A DNA stretch of 6,125 nt from Planctomycetaceae bacterium (GTDB taxonomy: Bacteria; Planctomycetota; Planctomycetia; Pirellulales; Pirellulaceae): NCBI GenBank assembly GCA_007129635.1, contig SKVE01000250.1, forward strand, positions 1 through 6,125. Reading direction: 5' to 3'. A model generated the notes under the pieces. It saw nothing but the letters and a program-made list of their open reading frames with translations, made no database searches and was not told where the DNA came from. Within the stretch, counting starts at the first letter, position 1. Every line of letters starts with the position of its first letter. This document shows, piece after piece, positions 1-4,950 of this stretch. A program made the position numbers and the translations under genes.

Positions 1-3
1 AAG

Positions 4-73
4 CGGGGAGGTGGGAAGTCGGAGGTCGGAGGTCTGAGGTCGGAAGGCGGAAGGCGGAAGGCGGAAGGCGGAG
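4..73. repeat. Heptanucleotide tandem repeat, about ten units
   Basis: A run of 7-bp units with consensus G-[GT]-C-G-G-A-[AG] can be read in register from 4 to 73. The right half is nearly uniform: GGCGGAA at 46-52, 53-59 and 60-66, then GGCGGAG at 67-73. The left half is GTCGGAG (18-24, 25-31), GTCTGAG (32-38) and GTCGGAA (39-45), with two more degenerate units at 4-17. One strand is almost pure purine. The array lies beyond the 3' end of the lipoprotein gene, and no coding frame through it is convincing. The 5' edge may extend outside the window. Confidence 0.85.
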
Positions 74-86
74 CGAGTACTGAAAA

Positions 87-164
87 CCAAGCACCAAGCA
101 CGACATCCGTTTCCCCGAATTTTGGCAAATTCGGCTACGACGCCCACGCACCAAGCACCACGAA
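87..164. repeat. Short CCAAGCA direct repeats around a hairpin
   Basis: CCAAGCA occurs in tandem at 87-93 and 94-100 and again at 151-157, where a degenerate CCACGAA follows. As a longer unit, the 11-mer GCACCAAGCAC occurs exactly at 91-101 and 148-158. The two copies bracket the perfect inverted repeat at 115-134. The unit length is again 7 bp, as in the array at 4-73, but the sequence differs. This may be a small intergenic repeat cassette; no transposase or other function is visible. Confidence 0.6.
115..134. other. Perfect 8-bp inverted repeat with a 4-base loop
   Basis: CCGAATTT (115-122) and AAATTCGG (127-134) are exact reverse complements separated by TGGC. The element lies 32 bp beyond the stop codon of the minus-strand lipoprotein gene, where a transcript end would be expected. 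No T-tract follows on either strand, so it is not a canonical intrinsic terminator. It could still protect a 3' end or be the core of a small repeat element. Confidence 0.6.
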
Positions 165-166
165 CG

Positions 167-2017
167 TTACGGCCTCTTTGGGCTCGATTCGATGCGTTGC
201 CGCAGGAAGCGGGCACGCAACAAGTTACCATGCTCCTGCGGCGAATCCTTCGGAGTCAACAGGTACAGGTCTCGCGCGGTTACCAGATCGTTGCTTTGCT
301 CGTATAATCGAGCCAGATTGTCGCGGGCCAATGGCGTCCAGGGCCCTGTTTCATGAGCATCCAAGCAGCGGATTTGGAACCAGTCGCGAGCATCTTCGTG
401 GCGGCCCGTCGCAAAGTGGATCAGCCCCAGCCAAAGACTGGCGTTTTGCTTCGCTCGGATCAAGATCTGTTCAGTGCTCTGCAAATAGACCTGCCACTGC
501 AGATCGTTTTGTCGGCCGCGAACAATGCCCAATTCCTGGCGGATTTGGGGCGATCTTCCGATCTGTGCGATCTTGGCGTCTGGAATTCGAGCACGCAGGT
601 ATTGCGCCTTCGCACCGTCCCGACCGTTTTCCTGGTCGAAACGGCCTCGCAAATGCAACTGGCGACCTCGGGCCAGCGGCATGTCGTTTTCGAAGATCCA
701 CTCCTCCAGCAAAAGATATCTCATCAGCTCGGGATCTTCCTCCGCTCGACGCGTCACCGTGTTGCGATAAATCCACGTTTCCAGCGGAGTCTCCCATAAT
801 CGAACCTGCTGCAGATCGCTTTCCGCCAATCGCGAAATCAGCCGCTGGGGCTGAATGGCCAGGACCAAAGGCGGACTGCTGGTGGGCTGGGACTCGATGC
901 GATGCATTCGATACGAAAATGCTTCGGGACCAGCATCCAACAGAACGACTAACCGATCCAGTTCCTCTGCCTGGATCGGGTAGACCAGTGCCCTGTCAGG
1001 AAACCGTACATCCAGGTTTCGAAGCAGCGCCGGATTCTGCCGCACTTGATCGAGCGTTGCAATCGAGCCTGTCTCGGGTCCTGGGATCGGCAACCCCAAC
1101 TGGGGGTCGAATAGATACAGTTCGTCGTCGATCAACGCTGCAGTCAACCAGGGCCGGGGCCGATCGGACGGATCGGATGCTGCCACCGCCAACACGACGA
1201 CATCGATTTCCTGTTGCCGAGCCAGTCCGGCGAAGACGCGAGCTCGCTGCCAAGCATCCCCGCGTCCGAACAGTAACGTTTGCCAAGGCCAAGTCCGATA
1301 GCCGGGGCCGGGTTGGGCCTGATACAGCGGCCAGTAAACGGGGTCGATCCCCGGCGGGGCACCTTCGGACTTGGGGAAATCCAGCAGCGGATTCAGTTGG
1401 ATATTCTGGACGGTCCAATCAAATAGATGTATGGCCAGACCCACCTCGTGGGCATGCGGTTCCCCACGCGATTGTTCCAAAGCATCCAGCCAATCATTGT
1501 TTTCGATCGGATCTTCCCATTCGCTGACCCACTGCGAAATGCTCTGCATCCACGAGGCCTCGCGCAAGTACAACACGTCGTCCAAGGTGATCTCGCGCTT
1601 GTCCAACCGAGACAACGGGGGCAGATCTCGTAGCGTTGATGGCAGATCCTCCAGCAACGGACTGGGCTCCCACATGTCGGAATCCGAGGCGGATTCGAGC
1701 CACCGGTTCAATTGATAAGCAACCTGCATCATCCCCTGTTGAGGCTCGAAATCCTCTAGGCGGCTTAAGTAGTCCATGGCCGTGTCGATCGAACTGCGTT
1801 GCGACGAGGTGATGGGCGTTGCCAAACGACCAGATCCCGACGGTGGTCGCGAATCGCAACCAGCCAACATCATGGTGACCAGCAGCGTCGATCCCGCCAG
1901 CAACATCGCTTTGCGAAAGACCGCTGCCAACAGGACCGGGGGGCCATAGTTTGGTACCTGCAGCCCGCTCGACCTGGCTGGTGCAAGAAATGTCGGATTT
2001 TCAAACGGATGGATCAT
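167..2017 (-). CDS. Lipoprotein with degenerate transglutaminase-like core and TPR-like C-terminus
   Basis: A 616-residue frame ends at TAA (169-167). Residues 38-54 are hydrophobic and end in a lipobox, L51-A-G-C54, so the mature protein should be lipid-anchored through Cys54 in the envelope. The start is uncertain. ATG at 2017 gives a long 37-residue leader without a clear Shine-Dalgarno. ATG at 1906 (residue 38) would drop the basic R35-K36 that normally precedes such a segment. A TTG at residue 30 is a third option. Residues about 190-310 resemble a transglutaminase-like fold: a helix beginning G253-D-A-W, then a strand-rich stretch ending L-Y-L-F-D304-P. The Asp-Pro is kept, but Ala255 stands where a Cys would be expected and no His precedes the next strand. 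A catalytic role is therefore unlikely and a binding or scaffold role more plausible. Residues about 520-590 look like two TPR-like helical pairs. Its neighbour at 2798 is divergent. The gene is convincing; its exact role is unknown. Confidence 0.88.
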   Translation of the reverse strand: MIHPFENPTFLAPARSSGLQVPNYGPPVLLAAVFRKAMLLAGSTLLVTMMLAGCDSRPPSGSGRLATPITSSQRSSIDTAMDYLSRLEDFEPQQGMMQVAYQLNRWLESASDSDMWEPSPLLEDLPSTLRDLPPLSRLDKREITLDDVLYLREASWMQSISQWVSEWEDPIENNDWLDALEQSRGEPHAHEVGLAIHLFDWTVQNIQLNPLLDFPKSEGAPPGIDPVYWPLYQAQPGPGYRTWPWQTLLFGRGDAWQRARVFAGLARQQEIDVVVLAVAASDPSDRPRPWLTAALIDDELYLFDPQLGLPIPGPETGSIATLDQVRQNPALLRNLDVRFPDRALVYPIQAEELDRLVVLLDAGPEAFSYRMHRIESQPTSSPPLVLAIQPQRLISRLAESDLQQVRLWETPLETWIYRNTVTRRAEEDPELMRYLLLEEWIFENDMPLARGRQLHLRGRFDQENGRDGAKAQYLRARIPDAKIAQIGRSPQIRQELGIVRGRQNDLQWQVYLQSTEQILIRAKQNASLWLGLIHFATGRHEDARDWFQIRCLDAHETGPWTPLARDNLARLYEQSNDLVTARDLYLLTPKDSPQEHGNLLRARFLRQRIESSPKRP

Positions 2018-2320
2018 GGTTTTCGTTACCGTCGCTGGTTGCCATCAAATGTCAATTCCGTCGATCGAACAGCCCTCATTCTACTCGCCCACCACGGTCC
2101 GATCATCCCCCTGAGGTAGTTACGGAGTTTGTTGCCGCTTGGTTTGATACAGGACATTCGCCATCAAAACCGGCAAGTGATGCGAAACAATACGCCTCGC
2201 GTCTTTCGCTGTGCTAAAACGATACGGCGAAACCACGCAAACCGCAGTCTCGATGGAATCGTTAGAAGACAACCGGGCGGATGAACGGCAGAGTGAACGG
2301 CTGTAAGTTATTATTTCAGA
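2018..2320. other. Left part of the divergent intergenic region, no gene seen
   Basis: No protein-coding frame here looks real. A possible helix pairs 2218-2223 (AACGAT) with 2258-2263 (ATCGTT), extended by C2214-T2215 with A2264-G2265 across a 2-base bulge. The word GAACGGC occurs twice, at 2284-2290 and 2295-2301. On the minus strand a perfect -35 box TTGACA (2055-2050) lies upstream of the lipoprotein gene, but no acceptable -10 box sits at the right spacing. The stretch presumably holds promoter elements for one or both flanking transcripts. Confidence 0.4.
2309..2314 (+). promoter_or_regulatory. Possible -10 element of the candidate RNA
   Basis: TATTAT matches the sigma-70 -10 consensus at five of six positions and lies in the most A/T-rich spot of the intergenic region. 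It would place a transcript start near 2321, just before the first strong hairpin. No recognisable -35 box occurs 15-19 bp upstream and there is no extended -10 TG, so the assignment rests mainly on position. Confidence 0.22.
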
Positions 2321-2542
2321 ATGATTTGCGCCGACAACCGGCCCGATCTTCTCGGGAGGAAGATTGTTTTGGCGCACCGTATGCTAGACAGGGGTGATGG
2401 GATCGATGTTTTTGTGAAGATTCGAGATCGATCTGGCTGGCGGGGTCTTTGACGCCTGTTCGCGGAATGGTTTGCCTTGCCCCTGACCGTTCAGCTTGCC
2501 AACGTGTGTCTGGCGCGTCAAAGCCCCGCCTTTTCTTTTCTT
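2321..2542 (+). ncRNA. Candidate structured small RNA or leader, family unknown
   Basis: Two strong hairpins fall within about 220 bases without a gene. Hairpin A (2327-2376) closes with TGCGCC (2327-2332) against GGCGCA (2371-2376). It continues through G-T and A-T pairs and CAA/TTG (2335-2337 with 2364-2366), and is capped by CCCGA (2342-2346) pairing with TCGGG (2352-2356). Hairpin B (2439-2530) has a 16-bp stem with one bulged base and is followed by a T-rich tract. A 10-bp palindrome, AGATCGATCT, lies at 2425-2434 between them. The flanking genes diverge from this region, so a terminator-like structure here does not end either known gene. It may be the end of an independent RNA or an attenuator in the leader of the gene at 2798. 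No Rfam-type family was recognised. Strand is chosen from the T-tract. Confidence 0.4.
2439..2542 (+). terminator. Large stem followed by a T-rich tract
   Basis: GGCGGGG (2439-2445) pairs with CCCCGCC (2524-2530), and CTTTGACGC (2447-2455) pairs with GCGTCAAAG (2515-2523). This makes 16 bp with only T2446 bulged. Twelve mostly-T bases follow at once (2531-2542, two Cs among ten Ts). Within the 59-base loop, GAATGGT (2465-2471) can pair with ACCGTTC (2486-2492), allowing one G-T pair. A loop this large is atypical for an intrinsic terminator, so it may instead be a structural domain of an RNA whose 3' end it forms. Confidence 0.45.
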
Positions 2543-2797
2543 GATCTGCATCGGAGTTAAGCCCCTGGGCGGATCGTTACGTTCTTCGCTACATCCGCTG
2601 CCTCTTGATGCCCCTTGCGTAACGTTTCGTAGGTTTCTCCATCGGGCTATCTGGATCGATTCGATCTTGCGAGAAACAACAGGCTCGAAACGTGCCGCTT
2701 ACCCCCCCTCTGCGTCCCAGCCTCGATGCCTCCAGGCCTCGAATCCTTGGTGATTGATGTTGACGTTCCCAAGGGGATTCGCTACGGTTGCCGCCCT
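2543..2797. other. Right part of the intergenic region, upstream of the CX4CH gene
   Basis: No convincing gene is present. Two inverted repeats share bases: CGTTACG (2575-2581) with CGTAACG (2618-2624), and ACGTTTCG (2622-2629) with CGAAACGT (2686-2693). Since 2622-2624 belong to both, the helices could not fully form together. A small GATCG-ATT-CGATC hairpin (2654-2666) lies between the arms of the second. If transcription reads through 2542, this would be a structured 5' leader of the gene at 2798. Chance pairing is not excluded. Confidence 0.35.
2760..2788 (+). promoter_or_regulatory. Weak sigma-70-like promoter for the CX4CH gene
   Basis: TTGACG (2760-2765, five of six to consensus) is followed after exactly 17 bp by TACGGT (2783-2788, three of six). 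Transcription would start near 2795, only a few bases before the ATG at 2798, giving an almost leaderless mRNA. That fits the absence of a Shine-Dalgarno there and would exclude the alternative ATG at 2726. The -10 match is poor. Confidence 0.22.
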
Positions 2798-3898
2798 ATG
2801 TCTCGAAACCTGCTCTGCCAATTGCTGGTCCTTCTGGTGCTGGTACCGCTTGTTGCGGACGCGGCCGAGTCGGAGCGTGCGCCGCGTACCACCGTGCTGG
2901 TTTTGCGTAATGGGGGGGTCCTGGTGGGACAGGTCGTTCCTGCAGGTGATCGCTACGTCGTTTTGATGGGCGACAGTTCCGAAGTGCGAGTGCCGGTCCG
3001 TGATGTGGAGATGCATTGTATCGACTTGGACGAAGTCTACCTGCGTAAACGGTCAAGCTTGGCCAGCAACGATGTCACGGGCCACCTGAATCTGGCCGAC
3101 TGGTGCCTGCAACAGAAGCTTCATGCTCGAGCGGCAGATCAATTGCTGACTGCGATCGCATTGCAACCCCGACACCCGCGACTGGCTGGTCTGCAACGTC
3201 GTCTTCACTTGGCTGTCGCATCTCCCGAATCCCACGAAACGCAGGATGGCTCGCCGTCGTCCTTGATCCCCATGGCGGATTTGGAGAAGACCACACGGAG
3301 CCTGCCACCCGGTTCGGTGGCGGAATTCACCTCGCAGATCCAGCCGCTGTTGTTAAACCAGTGTGGCGGGAACTCCTGTCACGGCAGCGGTGGTGCGTCC
3401 GATTTTCGTCTGGTGCGTCCGGCGCTCAGCAGAAGCCTGACCCGGCGTTTTACGCTGCGCAATCTGCACGCCGTCATGCAATGGGTCGATCTGGAGCACC
3501 CGGAATCCAGCCCTCTCCTGAAGGTTCCGTCCTGCGCTCATGGCGGACTGGATACGGCAGTCTTCGGGCCTCGGGAACAGCAACAGTTTGAGTTACTGGC
3601 CGCTTGGGTTCGTTCGGCCACCGTGGTGCAGTCGGCGCCGGTGCACGAACTGGTCTCCGAACCACACCTCGCACCAGCGACGGGTCTGTTGCAGGCCAGT
3701 TATCTGCAGCCGGTCGATCTGCCTGAGGATTCCCCCGACCGACCCAGACGCCTGACCGATACCACCCCTGCGCAGGCATCGGCCCCCGCACAGCGTTTCG
3801 GTTCTGGCGAGCCGACGGGCGAGTCCCCGCGTCATGCCGTGGCTCGCGATCCGTTCGATGCGGAAGTTTTCAATCGCCGCTATCACCGCGACCGTTGA
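2798..3898 (+). CDS. Secreted protein with TPR-like segment and CX4CH cytochrome-type motif
   Basis: This 366-residue protein starts at ATG 2798. An in-frame ATG at 2726 would add 24 residues ahead of a perfectly placed signal peptide, so it is not preferred. Residues 1-22 form a classical signal peptide (MSRN, a Leu/Val-rich core, then VADA before the likely cleavage site), so the product is exported. Residues about 30-80 look like a small beta domain (V-L-V-L-R-N-G-G, G-D-R-Y-V-V-L, then V-R-V-P-V-R-D-V). Residues about 95-135 form TPR-like helices. C189-G-G-N-S-C194-H195 is a CX4CH motif, a spacing known for covalent haem in some cytochromes c, preceded by Q-P-L-L-L-N-Q as in planctomycete cytochrome-like domains. 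The following H-P-E-S-S-P-L-L-K-V and C-A-H248-G-G-L also fit that kind of domain, and H248 might be a second haem ligand. From about residue 280 the chain is Pro-rich and probably disordered, ending in D-P-F-D-A-E-V-F-N-R-R. Haem binding is inferred; the role is unknown. Confidence 0.87.
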   Translation: MSRNLLCQLLVLLVLVPLVADAAESERAPRTTVLVLRNGGVLVGQVVPAGDRYVVLMGDSSEVRVPVRDVEMHCIDLDEVYLRKRSSLASNDVTGHLNLADWCLQQKLHARAADQLLTAIALQPRHPRLAGLQRRLHLAVASPESHETQDGSPSSLIPMADLEKTTRSLPPGSVAEFTSQIQPLLLNQCGGNSCHGSGGASDFRLVRPALSRSLTRRFTLRNLHAVMQWVDLEHPESSPLLKVPSCAHGGLDTAVFGPREQQQFELLAAWVRSATVVQSAPVHELVSEPHLAPATGLLQASYLQPVDLPEDSPDRPRRLTDTTPAQASAPAQRFGSGEPTGESPRHAVARDPFDAEVFNRRYHRDR

Positions 3899-4040
3899 CA
3901 AAGGCCTCGCCGATCGATAGCTTCAAGTCCACTTCGGACCCTGTGAATCCCGCCTCTCGTCCTGGGCACGTCTTTATGGGGGGGTTCGGCTTTCGGTTTC
4001 GTGTTGCTGTCTCGATGCTTTTTTTTGGAAAGAGAGCCTT

Positions 4041-4382
4041 ATGATCGTGGTGAATACGGAAACCATTCCCGGCTATCATGTCACCAGTGTCTTGGGGATC
4101 GTCCAGGGCAATGTCGTACGCGCCAAGCATATGGGGCGAGATATCGCCGCCAGTCTCAAAAACATTGTTGGGGGCGAGCTGAAGGGCTACACCGAGCTGT
4201 TGACCGAGTCGCGCCGGACGGCCATCGAGCGGATGTTGAGCCAGGCTCAAGAACTGCAGGCCGATGCGATCGTCAATGTCCGTTTCAGCACCAGTGCCGT
4301 CACGCAAGGGGCGGCGGAGTTGTATGTGTACGGGACCGCCGTCAAGATCGAACCGATCGTCCAGGCGTCGATGGTTTCTTAG
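4041..4382 (+). CDS. YbjQ/DUF74 family protein (heavy-metal-binding domain family)
   Basis: This 113-residue soluble protein has the usual length and pattern of the YbjQ (UPF0145, DUF74) family. The visible landmarks are T-E-T-I-P-G-Y near the N-terminus, N-I-V-G-G-E-L-K-G-Y (41-50), a long helix with R-x-x-A-I-E-R-M, then A-D-A-I-V-N-V-R-F (74-82) and a final strand Y-G-T-A-V-K-I (97-103). Databases often label the family a putative heavy-metal-binding domain, but its biochemical role is not established, and no Cys or His cluster supporting metal binding is seen here. The ATG is preceded by a purine-rich GGAAAGAGAG (4027-4036). It is the first gene of a likely operon: the next gene starts 38 bp downstream and encodes a membrane-anchored member of the same family. 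No signal peptide or membrane segment is present, so it should be cytoplasmic. Confidence 0.92.
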   Translation: MIVVNTETIPGYHVTSVLGIVQGNVVRAKHMGRDIAASLKNIVGGELKGYTELLTESRRTAIERMLSQAQELQADAIVNVRFSTSAVTQGAAELYVYGTAVKIEPIVQASMVS

Positions 4383-4420
4383 ACCGCTGTTCTTCCTGCG
4401 GCACAAAGAAGGAATCCGTG

Positions 4421-4927
4421 ATGATGGATATGGATCTTGTCTTCGGACTGTTTGTCGTCGGTCTTCCTTTGTTCATGCTGGCGTTTGCCTGGGCGATGGG
4501 CGTGTGGATCAGCAATCGGCATGAGGCAGATCTTGCACAACGCGAATTGGCGGTGGCTCGTATCCTGGTCCACAATACGGGCCGCCTGCAAGATGCGGTC
4601 GCGGGCCCCCAACCGCCGGTGATGATCACCAGCGAAGTCACGCTGGGAGTCGACCACTTCCGTGGATTTCTAGGCCAGTGGAAGAGCCTGTTCGGCGGCC
4701 AGGTTCGCAGCTATCAGATGGTGTTGGATCGCGCGCGACGCGAGGTCGTCATGCGATTACTGGAACAGACCGACGCGATGGGTTATAACGCGCTGGCCAA
4801 TTTACGGATCGATTTCGCGGATATCAGCGGGTCGGCTCTTGCGCGGCGCAAGGCGGCCGATATCAGCGTGTTGGCGTCGGGGACGGCCTATTATGTCGCG
4901 ACCGAGAGTTCCCATCCGAAGAGCTGA
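4421..4927 (+). CDS. Membrane-anchored YbjQ-like protein
   Basis: A 168-residue protein. The start at 4421 is favoured by AAGGA (4409-4413), 7 bases upstream. The ATGs at 4424 and 4430 are less well spaced. Residues about 6-30 form one hydrophobic membrane segment (L-V-F-G-L-F-V-V, then W-A-M-G-V-W-I), followed by a charged, probably helical linker (32-60) and a YbjQ-like domain (about 68-160). That domain has I-T-S-E-V-T-L-G, then F-G-G-Q-V-R-S-Y (91-98), which aligns with V-G-G-E-L-K-G-Y of the upstream gene. A-L-A-N-L-R-I-D-F matches its A-I-V-N-V-R-F, and S-G-T-A-Y-Y-V matches its Y-G-T-A-V-K-I. The two genes are thus diverged paralogues, one soluble and one membrane-tethered. The basic S-N-R-H-E after the membrane segment suggests a cytoplasmic domain. 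The stop is 23 bp before the PrsW-like gene. The frame stays open upstream across the preceding gene, but that stretch reads as a shadow frame. Confidence 0.88.
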   Translation: MMDMDLVFGLFVVGLPLFMLAFAWAMGVWISNRHEADLAQRELAVARILVHNTGRLQDAVAGPQPPVMITSEVTLGVDHFRGFLGQWKSLFGGQVRSYQMVLDRARREVVMRLLEQTDAMGYNALANLRIDFADISGSALARRKAADISVLASGTAYYVATESSHPKS

Positions 4928-4950
4928 CGTTCGAGGAGCTTTCGATTCGC

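Noticed and set aside
178..1527. 449-codon open frame on the plus strand, opposite the lipoprotein gene
   Set aside because: It lies wholly antisense to the lipoprotein gene, its product is rich in Arg, Ser, Pro and Ala with no recognisable domain or signal, and such shadow frames are common opposite GC-rich genes.
2027..2055. Minus-strand promoter for the lipoprotein gene based on a perfect TTGACA (2055-2050)
   Set aside because: At 16-19 bp spacing no sequence resembles a -10 box, so only an isolated -35-like word remains.
2120..2377. 85-codon minus-strand open frame in the divergent intergenic region
   Set aside because: There is no recognisable domain or ribosome-binding site, the residue mix is unremarkable, and its ATG lies at the edge of the strong hairpin A. 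A structured RNA region explains the sequence better.
2439..2530. Resemblance of the 5' arm of hairpin B (TGTTCGC, then CCCCTGA and CCG) to the 5' arm of Escherichia coli 6S RNA
   Set aside because: The stem closes after about 92 bases, whereas 6S RNA is a rod of about 180 bases with a central bubble. The similarity is a few short words and may be chance.
2496..2753. 85-codon plus-strand open frame
   Set aside because: It begins inside the stem-loop of hairpin B, runs through the T-rich tract and encodes an erratic composition without a domain.
2726..2797. Upstream ATG extending the CX4CH protein by 24 residues
   Set aside because: The extension would put a polar, charged stretch before an otherwise ideal signal peptide starting at 2798.
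4018..4026. Run of eight Ts before the first YbjQ gene as a terminator of the CX4CH gene
   Set aside because: No GC-rich stem directly precedes it, so it lacks the hairpin needed for an intrinsic terminator.
4001..4420. Open frame upstream of the membrane-anchored YbjQ-like gene, suggesting a longer fused protein
   Set aside because: It overlaps the first YbjQ gene in another frame and reads as an Arg-, Cys- and Gly-rich shadow. A good Shine-Dalgarno sets the start at 4421.
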